From Robertkochia solimangrovi (lineage in GTDB: Bacteria > Bacteroidota > Bacteroidia > Flavobacteriales > Flavobacteriaceae): DNA of 64,000 nt. Position numbers and translations under genes: made by a program. The notes under the pieces are model-generated. The model did not search any database. It was given only the letters and a program-made list of their open reading frames with translations, and was not told the DNA's origin. Of the stretch, positions 6,684 to 13,984 are shown piece after piece (the first letter of the stretch is position 1; each line of letters begins with the position of its first letter). The stretch is from assembly GCF_007279655.1 (NCBI RefSeq), contig NZ_QKWN01000010.1:62001-126000 (forward strand). The letters run 5' to 3'.

Positions 6684-6901
6684 ATACAACAATGTATCCG
6701 CAATTACGGAGGATTCGACTGCGTCCGAATCCACCCGGAATTGCTAACGTCAGTTCTAAACCGAAAAATAAAGTAAACCAAACCGATAATTGACGGTTAT
6801 ACGAACCGTCAGACTGCGCAAAAATCTATTTTGAATACTAGAATATTTGGAGGGGTATCTCAGAGAGTTAAATTTAGTTATTGCGCAGACTCCCGTTGTA
6901 G
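6684..6901 (+). repeat. attC-like site F, interrupted by a MITE-like insert
   Basis: Left box ATACAAC (6684-6690), right box GTTGTAG (6895-6901). The arms GTATCCGCAATTACGG and CCGATAATTGACGGTTATAC are complementary. The insert at 6810-6892 lies between CCGT and TGTAG, the same place as in site E, though the bodies of the two sites differ. Confidence 0.7.
6810..6892. mobile_element. MITE-like insert, short copy (83 bp)
   Basis: Same ends and flanking CCGT as the copy at 5902-6010. It lacks a 26-bp internal block that in the longer copy lies between two ATCT repeats, so the short form looks like a slippage deletion. The remaining 83 bases differ from the long copy at only a few positions. Confidence 0.55.
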
Positions 6902-6915
6902 CCAATTAAAAGAAG

Positions 6916-7437
6916 ATGAGTAATCAGCCAATAAAAGCAGGCTCAAAGGAATTTACCAAAGAACCATTTCATTTGATTCAATCGAATGGAATGGATAAGA
7001 GATATGTGGTTTCATTGAGAGATAAAGTTAGAGTTAGAACTTTGTTGACTGGGTTCATAAATCAATCAAAAAATGATATTCAAATAAAAATCAGAGATTT
7101 AGACAACCCTAAAAATCCGATTGACTACTCAGGCTCATTGGGTAATGCTAAACTTCATGAACTAATGACAAAACATGAAGATGTAATTTTTCACAATGGC
7201 TACCACGACCTAATGATTAGGAATCCCGACTCTGGAGATTATGTAGCTTTTGATGAGCATGGATTAATTTTCATTTATACGAATCAAGATTATTCAGAAA
7301 TTTTGAAAAACTTAGAAGCTGAATATAAACCTGACGAGAAATTGATTTATGAATTCAATCATTGGCATTATTGCCTTCCCAAAGGACGGGAAAAATTGGC
7401 TGATATGATAAAGGATTTTGAATTGAAAAAAGAATAG
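6916..7437 (+). CDS. hypothetical soluble protein, cassette 8
   Basis: A 173-residue soluble protein without a signal peptide or membrane helix. It has a mixed alpha/beta character, with notable stretches IFHNGYHDLMIRNPDSGDYVAFDEHGLIFIYT and FNHWHYCLPKGREKLADMI. The 'DEHGLIFIY' and 'W..CLPKG' segments look like a conserved fold of small immunity-type proteins, but I cannot name the family. ATG at 6916 lies 15 bases after the R' box, and the stop is seven bases before the next left box, so the gene fills its cassette. Confidence 0.6.
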   Translation: MSNQPIKAGSKEFTKEPFHLIQSNGMDKRYVVSLRDKVRVRTLLTGFINQSKNDIQIKIRDLDNPKNPIDYSGSLGNAKLHELMTKHEDVIFHNGYHDLMIRNPDSGDYVAFDEHGLIFIYTNQDYSEILKNLEAEYKPDEKLIYEFNHWHYCLPKGREKLADMIKDFELKKE

Positions 7438-7444
7438 AAACGCA

Positions 7445-7587
7445 CTACAACAAGATGTATAAGCCACTGCCCGTTCCTCTTTCCTATTGAAATATTTTCT
7501 TACATTAGTCGGTGAATATAAATCGAGCCAAAAGTTAACGCAGTTCACGAACTGTAATGGCAACGGCTCATACACCAGGCGTTAGCC
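7445..7587 (+). repeat. attC-like site G
   Basis: Left box CTACAAC (7445-7451) is the exact reverse complement of the start of cassette 8 (GTTGTAG). The right box is GTTAGCC (7581-7587). The centre shares the run from TCTTACATTAGTCGGTGAAT through GCAGTTCACGAACTG with site D. Confidence 0.8.
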
Positions 7588-7599
7588 ACAATTTAAAAA

Positions 7600-7995
7600 A
7601 TGACGTTTCCAATAATTGACATATCGACTGAAAAATGGACTTACGAAGATTTGATAGAATATGTTTGTTACGATGAATATATCTACACAAATAAAGAATC
7701 GGTTTTTGAAAAATATTATAAAGACAAATTGTTTTGTGACGGAAATGGAAAAATATACAAAGCCATTGGAAAAGCTGAAATGACTGAAAAATGGCGGAAT
7801 TGGTTAAGATTTATTCCAAATGTTTGGAAAACAAAAATTGTGTTTAAGAATACGCATAAAGAAATGCCAGTTGAGGAACTTCGGACTTTCTTACTCGAAC
7901 GGATTTCTGACTTGAAACAAGACAACTTTACCCGACAATGGAAAGTCGATGTTCAAAAAGCAAAAACTCATTCGGAATTAATAAATGACAAATAA
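7600..7995 (+). CDS. hypothetical soluble protein, cassette 9
   Basis: A 131-residue soluble protein, rich in Lys, Trp and aromatic residues, with the segment WRNWLRFIPNVWKTKIVFKN in the middle. Two Cys (VCYDEY, LFCDGNG) occur early but do not form a recognised motif. It has no signal peptide. The ATG at 7600 is 19 bases into the cassette and the stop is five bases before the next left box. Family and function are unknown. Confidence 0.6.
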   Translation: MTFPIIDISTEKWTYEDLIEYVCYDEYIYTNKESVFEKYYKDKLFCDGNGKIYKAIGKAEMTEKWRNWLRFIPNVWKTKIVFKNTHKEMPVEELRTFLLERISDLKQDNFTRQWKVDVQKAKTHSELINDK

Positions 7996-8002
7996 AAAAA
8001 GT

Positions 8003-8137
8003 GGCTAACACCGGCTCCTATAGTTCATTACTGTGGTAATCCTCGCAGTTTATTTAGGCAACTTTACTATCTTTAAGCCTGGCGGAAAAGTCCTGCGGAC
8101 ATTTTCCACAACGAAACCATAGCCAAGACCGTTGCCA
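8003..8137 (+). repeat. attC-like site H
   Basis: GTGGCTAAC at its left edge (8001-8009) is the exact reverse complement of the start of cassette 9 (GTTAGCCAC). The right box is GTTGCCA (8131-8137). The body matches site B over nearly its full length. Confidence 0.8.
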
Positions 8138-8161
8138 CACATTTGAGAAAATCGTCACGAA

Positions 8162-8710
8162 TTGAAAATCCTGAAAAAAATATTATTAGTAATTGGAATT
8201 TTAGCAATAGTTGGATTTGCTATTATTTGGGATATTGCTGACAGAGGACAATTTTACTCGAAACACATTCCGACTGACGAACTGAATGAATTCTATATGC
8301 ACAAAACGACCGAACAACAAGAAAAGGCGTTTGAAAAGCATTTCGGATTTGGAAAATATAAATTCCCAAGAGAGCACGTTGCGAAAATTAAGCTGTATAA
8401 GAATAACTTTCTAACGAGTCGTTTGACTTACAAAACAGTGTCGCAATTGAATAAGGCTGATTTGATTACATTTTTTAATAATCCGAGTAATTTCAATTGG
8501 TCAGAAACTACTTGGAGTTTATCTGAATCGGAATATATATTGAGATTTTATAACAAAGAAAATAACGAAATAGGAAAGATTTGGTTGTGTTTGGAAGGTT
8601 GTGGAATGATAGAATCGGAACCATTTTCACCGAATATGAAATATGGTGGATTAAGCAAAGTTGGAAAAGAAAACTTGAATTTTATATTAAACGAAATATT
8701 AACTGAATAA
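8162..8710 (+). CDS. single-pass membrane-anchored hypothetical protein, cassette 10
   Basis: A 182-residue protein starting at a TTG (8162); no ATG is available in frame near the start. An N-terminal helix (ILLVIGILAIVGFAIIWDIA) either anchors the protein or acts as a long signal. The mature part has about 155 residues, with DELNEFYMHKTTEQQEKAFE and a later IGKIWLCLEGCGMIES containing two Cys. No family is recognised. The cassette is closed by GTGTGGCAAC, the perfect complement of its start. Confidence 0.6.
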   Translation: MKILKKILLVIGILAIVGFAIIWDIADRGQFYSKHIPTDELNEFYMHKTTEQQEKAFEKHFGFGKYKFPREHVAKIKLYKNNFLTSRLTYKTVSQLNKADLITFFNNPSNFNWSETTWSLSESEYILRFYNKENNEIGKIWLCLEGCGMIESEPFSPNMKYGGLSKVGKENLNFILNEILTE

Positions 8711-8716
8711 AAAAAC

Positions 8717-8749
8717 GTGTGGCAACAAGGTGTCCTATGAAAAGCATTA
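8717..8749 (+). repeat. left half of terminal attC-like site I
   Basis: GTGTGGCAAC (8717-8726) matches the reverse complement of the start of cassette 10 at 10 of 10 positions. It is followed by the usual left arm, AAGGTGTCCTATGAAAAGCATTAG. No matching right arm follows within 150 bases, so the site appears broken here or very extended; GTTGTTT at 8981 is the nearest candidate right box. Confidence 0.5.
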
Positions 8750-8809
8750 GTCGCTTTCTCCAAAGTTAATATTTAAATTTTCAAATACTTCATCATTTTG
8801 TTTTTAAGC

Positions 8810-8854
8810 GTGTTGATTTATGGATGAAGCTCTGATTCATCCATAAATCAACAC
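8810..8854. repeat. perfect 19-bp inverted repeat (hairpin)
   Basis: GTGTTGATTTATGGATGAA and its exact complement TTCATCCATAAATCAACAC flank a 7-base loop (GCTCTGA). No T tract follows on either side, so it is not a typical terminator. It sits just beyond the last cassette boundary. Confidence 0.7.
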
Positions 8855-8860
8855 TATATA

Positions 8861-8978
8861 ACTTGCTCAGCATCCTATATGTGATCACTCTTTTGAGTGT
8901 CACCGGCATCTGTATGATTATAAGTTATAATAAACCCACTTACTTGCTATAAATATGTGATCGTTCCAGACGTCACCC
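8861..8978. repeat. two-copy imperfect repeat, each with dyad symmetry
   Basis: ACTTGCT...TATGTGATC...GTCACC occurs twice (8861-8905 and 8942-8978). In copy 1 the inner bases are ACTC-TTTT-GAGT, in copy 2 GT-TCCAG-AC, so pairing is kept while the sequence differs. The rest of 8711-9199 shows no convincing gene; a minus-strand stretch near 9040-9180 could be a gene fragment, but it has no start. Confidence 0.45.
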
Positions 8979-9199
8979 ACGTTGTTTTGTAATATGGATT
9001 TTAAATACTTCTTTGTGAGCTTTGTTATTGATTTTATTCTATTATTCCAATCTCATAGGGCACTCCGGCTGTATTATCACCCGGAATTAATACAATTGCA
9101 TGAGATAATTTAACATCTTCTGAACAATCAAGAATTAACCAGAACATAAATTTGAATTTCTTTAATGGTCCAATAAATTGTTTTTAACGCCTAGAAGAT

Positions 9200-9640
9200 A
9201 TGAGAATCATTTTATTAATTTTTATTCTGTCAACTACTATTTCATTTTCACAAAATGACTATTATCAATTAGTTAAGAATGGAACTAAATTTAAAAAGCC
9301 AATTTATTATATATTGGAAAATATTATGGATACAATCATTCATACTGCCGATGGAAAACAAATATTCCTAATTCAAAAGGAAAGGTTTGAATATGACCCC
9401 AATATTCATTTTAAAGGCAAAGTTGTCGATAGTATAAATTACCGTAATCGTATAACTGCCAATATCCAAACTTTGTACAATAGAGAAGAAGAAGAGTATT
9501 TAACAAAAGCTAGAATTATAAAAAATGATTTAGGATTCAAACCAATACCGCCATTAACACATAAGTTATTAAAGTTATTCATTTTAAAACAAAAGGAAGC
9601 ATCATTATACATCTATGAAGTAAATTGGATTAGTGAATAG
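9200..9640 (+). CDS. secreted hypothetical protein
   Basis: A 146-residue protein with an N-terminal signal peptide (MRIILLIFILSTTISFSQ), probably cleaved after FSQ. The mature domain of about 128 residues contains TADGKQIFLIQKERFEYDPN, a beta-strand-rich middle and a Lys-rich C-terminal half. I do not recognise the family. It is outside the clear cassette boundaries: no attC-like boxes lie directly before or after it. It is still AT-rich like the accessory region, so it probably belongs to the same island. Confidence 0.55.
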   Translation: MRIILLIFILSTTISFSQNDYYQLVKNGTKFKKPIYYILENIMDTIIHTADGKQIFLIQKERFEYDPNIHFKGKVVDSINYRNRITANIQTLYNREEEEYLTKARIIKNDLGFKPIPPLTHKLLKLFILKQKEASLYIYEVNWISE

Positions 9641-9860
9641 TTATAAAATAAAGTTTAACGTTTTAAAACATGCTAGATAGTTAAAATAACATTGTTTTAT
9701 TACTATAAGAGTATAATTCCCCCCCAATAATCAGGCAGTGAGTTAAAATAGATCGATATTTTCTAAATGTGTAAAACCAGGTGCGTATTTCGGTGCGTAA
9801 ATAATTTACAATCCCTTGTAGACCCTATGATAGCTATAAAAATTTGATTCTGGATAGTTC

Positions 9861-9882
9861 CTCTTTCTCCGCTGGGAGCGTC
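9861..9882 (+). repeat. tRNA-Ser 3'-end-like direct repeat (candidate att site), copy 1
   Basis: CTCTTTCTCCGCTGGGAGCG then TC. TTTCTCC followed by G and CT is what the acceptor strand and discriminator of a tRNA-Ser look like in Bacteroidota. No tRNA body lies upstream. The same TTTCTCCGCTGGGAGCGTC recurs at 13955-13973, each time followed by a similar terminator. Confidence 0.45.
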
Positions 9883-9891
9883 CCAAAAACC

Positions 9892-9932
9892 AAACCCCGC
9901 AGATCAATAGATCTTGCGGGGTTTTCTTTTTA
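9892..9932 (+). terminator. strong rho-independent terminator
   Basis: AAACCCCGCAGATC and GATCTTGCGGGGTTTT form a long GC-rich stem with an AATA loop, followed by CTTTTTAT. It closely resembles the structure at 13985-14016, so both may derive from the terminator of one tRNA gene. Confidence 0.75.
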
Positions 9933-10371
9933 TAATGAATTCTACTTATTCATAAACTACCGGGAATTGGCCAAATGGAATCGTGGAAAGTTTAATAGAG
10001 TGTGCTTCTTTTGTGAAAACAAGAAAGATTGAAATGAAAGCGCTTCCAACCTAATAATTACCGGATCATTCTAAATAGCATTCCCACAATAAAGTTCAAA
10101 TAAACGATTCTTCATTTAGGTGTAATGCGAAATATTTTCAATTCAAATTCTAAAACTGGTAACTCAAAAAATACACAGCAATTTTGAATTGTATAACACA
10201 TTAAAAATCAAATTGGTATTAGATTTATAGCTATCTTTAAATAGTACGGTTAGACTTTCATTTGGGTGCTTTGCAGCGTATCCGAAGTGGTTGGACCAAA
10301 ATATACCCCAACTTCTTTTTTGGCCTGCATATTCATTTACTCTTTCTAATTAAACTTAAAACACCAACCTA

Positions 10372-10908
10372 ATGAAAAAGTACATCATTCTTACCTGCCT
10401 AATTATTTTTTCAATGCTCTTATCTCAAGCTCAGGAAATTGTGTTTCCGGCAATTCAGGGATATGGGGGTGTAATCCCTGTTCCATTTGAAACAGAAAAA
10501 CCAGATGCGACCAAGCAATATAAATTTGTTATTGAAATTGGAAATCGTCTGAAGGACAAAAATATAGTGGCAGATAATCTGGATTATGTGGCTCGTATGT
10601 ATAATCTCCATCGTTATGCAGGAATCCAAAAAGAAAATATTGAAATTGCCATTGTTATTTATTCCGGCTCAACTTCTGCCGTGTTAACAAATCTAACCTA
10701 CGACAAGCGGTTTAGTCAGGAGAATCCTAATGGTGCTTTACTGGACGAATTCTTAAGAAATGGAATACAAGTGTTTGTTTGTGGTCAGTCTATGATGAAA
10801 CAAAATCTTGTTCCCGCAGATATTTATCCGGGAGTTAGACTGGCCATGTCAAGATTTACAGCTACTACAGACTTGATTGAAAAAGGTTACCGACTCATTG
10901 TACTGTGA
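10372..10908 (+). CDS. periplasmic DsrE/DsrF-like family protein
   Basis: A 178-residue protein with a signal peptide (MKKYIILTCLIIFSMLLSQA, cleavage near SQAQ). It carries a DsrE/YchN-type alpha/beta domain. The typical elements are VADNLDYVARMYNLHRYAGI, the strand EIAIVIYSGSTSAVL, and the block FLRNGIQVFVCGQSMMKQNL with the single conserved Cys, followed by the final 'G.R..MSR..ATTDLI.KGY.LI.L'. Family members in Bacteroidota are exported and of unknown role; cytoplasmic relatives carry persulfide sulfur. The Cys in VFVCGQS would be the reactive position. The gene is monocistronic and begins the small island between the two tRNA-end repeats. Confidence 0.75.
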   Translation: MKKYIILTCLIIFSMLLSQAQEIVFPAIQGYGGVIPVPFETEKPDATKQYKFVIEIGNRLKDKNIVADNLDYVARMYNLHRYAGIQKENIEIAIVIYSGSTSAVLTNLTYDKRFSQENPNGALLDEFLRNGIQVFVCGQSMMKQNLVPADIYPGVRLAMSRFTATTDLIEKGYRLIVL

Positions 10909-11196
10909 ATTCAAACAGGTTATGAAACAATAAATGGTTAAACCGTAATTCCCCGGATAATTATGAAAATTGACATTTAATCGACAGAGTCCAGCCCACT
11001 ACGCATTTATTGTGTTGAAAAATGTGAAGCATCTCTTTTTTGGTGACAAAGCAATGATACCTCAATAAAAGCCCGTTTCATTAAAATGATGGGCCCGGCC
11101 AGTCACTGATGATGAAAAGATGAATCACTTAGTTCCTGAAGTACCTTAAAAAATCAATACCCTTAAAAATCATCCAATCTATCGAACCATTCACCA

Positions 11197-11958
11197 ATGA
11201 AAACAATCTTTAGAAAACTTCGATGGGATTTACTCTACAGGGGAAAGACCCGTAAATACCTTAAATACGCTATTGGAGAAATTGTATTGGTTGTGATTGG
11301 AATTTTAATTGCTCTAAGCATTAACAATTGGAATGAAAACCGGAAAAATAAAGCTGCCGAACAGCAATTATTGAACTCATTATTACTAGAGTTTGAGGAC
11401 AATCTGATCATCCTGGATAGCACAATTGTAACCAATGCTGAAATAGCAGAAACCTGTATTAAGATTGGGGAATTTACCGGGCCAACTTTACCCACAATTA
11501 GTGAAAAGGAATTATCGCAATATATGGTGGGAGCTTTTAAGTATGAGTCGAGGTATATCCCTAATCAAGGCACCCTTTCTGAGATAAACAATTCCGGAAA
11601 ACTTTCATTGCTTTCTGATAAATTGTTAAGAAGGTCCATTTCCGAATGGCAATCACAATACGAGCTCGTTAAAAATCAGGAGACTTATGTTGTTACAATG
11701 AGAGACAACACCCATAATTATTTTATAAATAATGGTAATTTTAGAAGACATTTGGATTTAATTGATGATGCTCTGGTGGATGTTAAACCAAGTAGATTTG
11801 CAAACAATGATTTTGCTTTTCTCACCAATCCAAAATTTGAAAGTAATCTTTACCTTTTTATTGTAGCCTCTATTAACTTAAACAAAACCTTCTATTTGCC
11901 CTTGAAGGCAAAAACTGAAACCATCATTGAACAATTAAAACAAAATATTAAGGGGTAA
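11197..11958 (+). CDS. DUF6090 family membrane-anchored protein
   Basis: A 253-residue protein. The N-terminus has the hallmark of this Bacteroidota family: a basic start, YLKYAIGEIVLVVIGILIAL as the single membrane helix, then SINNWNE and a helical domain. Downstream, 'F..NL..LD' and 'NQGTLSEINNSGKLSLLSDK' are also typical of the family. The remaining 200 residues are predicted helical and face one side of the membrane. No biochemical role is known for the family. A gap of 288 bp with no gene precedes it. Confidence 0.75.
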   Translation: MKTIFRKLRWDLLYRGKTRKYLKYAIGEIVLVVIGILIALSINNWNENRKNKAAEQQLLNSLLLEFEDNLIILDSTIVTNAEIAETCIKIGEFTGPTLPTISEKELSQYMVGAFKYESRYIPNQGTLSEINNSGKLSLLSDKLLRRSISEWQSQYELVKNQETYVVTMRDNTHNYFINNGNFRRHLDLIDDALVDVKPSRFANNDFAFLTNPKFESNLYLFIVASINLNKTFYLPLKAKTETIIEQLKQNIKG

Positions 11959-12028
11959 TAATCAGGAAAGAATTAAACATTCTGCCCGGTAGATTTAAAA
12001 TACTAAACTTCAACTAAAAGATTAAAAC

Positions 12029-12523
12029 GTGAAGTTCATTTTGAAAAATAGTACGTTATTATGTATCCAAATCATCTTGGCAATTATTGGTCTATTAGTG
12101 CTTGCTGCCTTGATTTGGTTTCCATTGATAGAAGGACGAGCAGAAAAATTGGATCTTTTTCATATTTATATGGACCCGTTCATACTCTATGGTTACCTCT
12201 CCTCTATCGCCTTTTATATCGGGTTGTTTAATGTGTTTTTATTCGTCAGTTATGTTCGGCGAGATCAATTACTATCCATGAACACCTTAAGATCCTTAAA
12301 CAGAATTAAATTTAGTGCCATCCTATTTTCTATATTAATTGCAATAGCGGGAATTTATATAAGGATCTACCACCATAAAGATGACGACCCCGCTGGCTTT
12401 TTAGCTTTATGTTCTATCGTAATCATCAGTAGTATTTCGATAGCCATAGCGGCCACCATATTCATCAGGAGGTTGGAGAAAAAACTAGCAATAGGGACTG
12501 GTAAAGAAAATCTCAATAATTAA
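12029..12523 (+). CDS. four-helix membrane protein, DUF2975-like
   Basis: A 164-residue protein starting at GTG (12029). Four membrane segments are visible, at about residues 10-30, 50-72, 92-110 and 124-146. The pattern 'P..EGR...LF.IY..D.FI.Y.Y..SI.FY..L...F', then 'LR.IK..A', resembles DUF2975-type proteins of Bacteroidota, which often neighbour a small Xre-type regulator. No such regulator is present here. The assignment is by pattern only. It is 70 bp downstream of the DUF6090 gene and 21 bp upstream of the DUF3500 gene. Confidence 0.5.
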   Translation: MKFILKNSTLLCIQIILAIIGLLVLAALIWFPLIEGRAEKLDLFHIYMDPFILYGYLSSIAFYIGLFNVFLFVSYVRRDQLLSMNTLRSLNRIKFSAILFSILIAIAGIYIRIYHHKDDDPAGFLALCSIVIISSISIAIAATIFIRRLEKKLAIGTGKENLNN

Positions 12524-12544
12524 AAGGTACACTAATAAGGTAAT

Positions 12545-13762
12545 ATGAAAAAGGTACTCATAATACTCATACTATTCACTGCAATTGGTTGCAAGCCTAA
12601 AAAGGTTCAAAACGGAAATTCCAGAACAACGGAAAGTCCTGAAAAAGTAAATCCTGTAAAAGAACGGTTTTCCAAAATGGAGGCAGACGCTTTGAAAGAG
12701 CCTTATAGTGGAATTTTTTCAGGAAAAAGCGATTCGACTGATTTCTTTCAAATTCGTTCAACCGGAGTTTCGACCCTGCCAATTCTTCAGGCTGCCAGGG
12801 AATTTTTAAAAAATCTGTCACCTTCACAAATAGAACGAACAACATTTAATATTGATGATAAGGAATGGAGGAAGTGGAGTAACGTAGATAATGGAATATA
12901 TGACCGACATGGAGTAAGCTTAAAAGAATTGAACAACAACCAGAAGAAAGATGCCTTTCTGTTAATTCAGGAATCCTTAAGTGCAAAAGGGTTGCAACTA
13001 AGCAAAGACATTATGAAGACCGACCAAACTCTCAAAGAACTTAATAATGGTTCATTGGATTATGATGAAGAATTGTATTTTTTGACCATTATGGGAAATC
13101 CTTCGGGCACTGAGCCATGGGGTTGGCAATTGGATGGACACCATTTGGTAATCAATTATTTTATCTTGGGCGACCAGGTGGTAATGTCTCCTGTATTTAT
13201 GGGTGGTGAACCCATAATCACAACTTCCGGAAAGTATAAAGGAAATACCCTTTTTCAAGATGAACAGAACTTGGGTTTAGCACTCATGAAGTCCCTTGAA
13301 CCAGCACAGCAAAAAGAAGCAACAATCACAAAGATCAAATCCGGCAATAATAATGTCGCTGGGGCAAATAAAGATAATTTGATTCTCAACTATGAAGGGA
13401 TACCTGTCTCAAAATTTACCAATGAACAGCAGGAAAAACTATTGGACCTAATTTATTTGTACATCAGTAATATTCGTGAGGGACATGATAAAGTTAAAAT
13501 GGAAGAAGTAATGGAGCATATGGATAATACTTGGTTTTCCTGGATTGGATACACCACTGAGGATGCCGTTTTCTATTATAGAATCCATAGTCCGGTGATT
13601 TTGATTGAATTTGATCATCAAAGAGTGGCCAGCATACCAAATGCTGATGACGGAAAGCCCACAAGGAATCACATCCATACAGTTGTGAGAACCCCTAATG
13701 GCAATGATTATGGCAAAGACTTATTGAGACAACACAAAGAAAGGCATCATCACAAAAATTGA
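12545..13762 (+). CDS. DUF3500 domain lipoprotein
   Basis: A 405-residue lipoprotein: MKKVLIILILFTAIGC places the lipid-bearing Cys at residue 16. The mature protein is a DUF3500 domain, shown by RTTFNIDDKEWRKWSNVDNG, the central WGWQLDGHHLVINYFIL and the closing 'V.IEFDHQ........P...HIHTVVRTPNGNDYGKDLL'. The conserved His-rich segments (GHH, HIHTV) suggest metal binding, but no activity is established for the family that I know of. The C-terminus ends RQHKERHHHK. It probably acts in the periplasm or on the outer membrane. Confidence 0.8.
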   Translation: MKKVLIILILFTAIGCKPKKVQNGNSRTTESPEKVNPVKERFSKMEADALKEPYSGIFSGKSDSTDFFQIRSTGVSTLPILQAAREFLKNLSPSQIERTTFNIDDKEWRKWSNVDNGIYDRHGVSLKELNNNQKKDAFLLIQESLSAKGLQLSKDIMKTDQTLKELNNGSLDYDEELYFLTIMGNPSGTEPWGWQLDGHHLVINYFILGDQVVMSPVFMGGEPIITTSGKYKGNTLFQDEQNLGLALMKSLEPAQQKEATITKIKSGNNNVAGANKDNLILNYEGIPVSKFTNEQQEKLLDLIYLYISNIREGHDKVKMEEVMEHMDNTWFSWIGYTTEDAVFYYRIHSPVILIEFDHQRVASIPNADDGKPTRNHIHTVVRTPNGNDYGKDLLRQHKERHHHKN

Positions 13763-13954
13763 AACCTAAGTTAAAATAAAGGATTGAATCGACATTTACA
13801 GCTATCATCCTATCTGTATTTCAGTATAGAAATTACCTGCTTTTGATGGATTTTGACCTTCATTTAATAAAGAGACTCTTTTGGCGAATGCCTGAAATAC
13901 AACCTTAGAAAAGATCTAAAAATACTGTCCTTTTAAAGGATTAATTAGACTCAT

Positions 13955-13973
13955 TTTCTCCGCTGGGAGCGTC
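13955..13973 (+). repeat. tRNA-Ser 3'-end-like direct repeat (candidate att site), copy 2
   Basis: TTTCTCCGCTGGGAGCGTC is identical to bases 9864-9882. It lies in the same orientation and is again followed, twelve bases on, by a CCCCGC...GCGGGG terminator. The bases upstream of the repeat differ, so neither copy belongs to a complete tRNA here. Confidence 0.45.
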
Positions 13974-13984
13974 TCAAAAAAAAC

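Larger units (their letters stand above)
1594..8726 (+). mobile_element. integron-like gene cassette array without visible integrase
   Basis: About ten short gene units, all on the + strand, are separated by imperfect inverted repeats of roughly 80-165 bp. Each repeat has an outer left box ending in AAC, an outer right box GTTNNNN, and inner arms of the form GTATAA...ATTGC / GCAAC...ATACAC. Assigning cassette starts at G^TT, the beginning and end of the same cassette are perfect reverse complements in five cases: GTTGTAAAAC (3268/3971-3980), GTTGTGCAT (4099/4637-4645), GTTGTAG (6895/7445-7451), GTTAGCCAC (7581/8001-8009) and GTTGCCACAC (8131/8717-8726). This pairing is what integron cassettes show, because the circular cassette rebuilds its attC from its own two ends. 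No tyrosine integrase or attI was seen, so the array is best described as a CALIN-type (integrase-less) array. Confidence 0.75.
9641..10371. other. 731-bp intergenic region with tRNA-end repeat and terminator
   Basis: No supported gene. The stretch holds the tRNA-Ser-like 3' end at 9861-9882 and its terminator at 9892-9932. From 9933 to 10371 I see only AT-rich DNA and a possible leader for the DsrE-like gene, with TATCTTTA at 10232-10239 as a weak promoter candidate. Confidence 0.6.

Noticed and set aside
1594-8990. CRISPR array as explanation for the regularly spaced repeats
   Set aside because: The repeats are 80-165 bp, imperfect inverted repeats, separated by genes of varying length; there are no short identical repeats with short spacers and no cas genes.
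9040-9180. Minus-strand stretch ending LIPGDNTAGVPYEIGIIE
   Set aside because: It reads like a protein C-terminus, but there is no start, the frame is closed upstream and I cannot assign a family. At most a gene fragment.
9760-9875. Complete tRNA-Ser gene upstream of the TTTCTCCGCT sequence
   Set aside because: No acceptor 5' strand (GGAGAAA), anticodon arm or T arm could be matched in the preceding 90 bases at either copy.
9844-10032. 62-codon + strand frame across the tRNA-end repeat and terminator
   Set aside because: It reads through a strong terminator hairpin and encodes no recognisable protein features; chance open frame.
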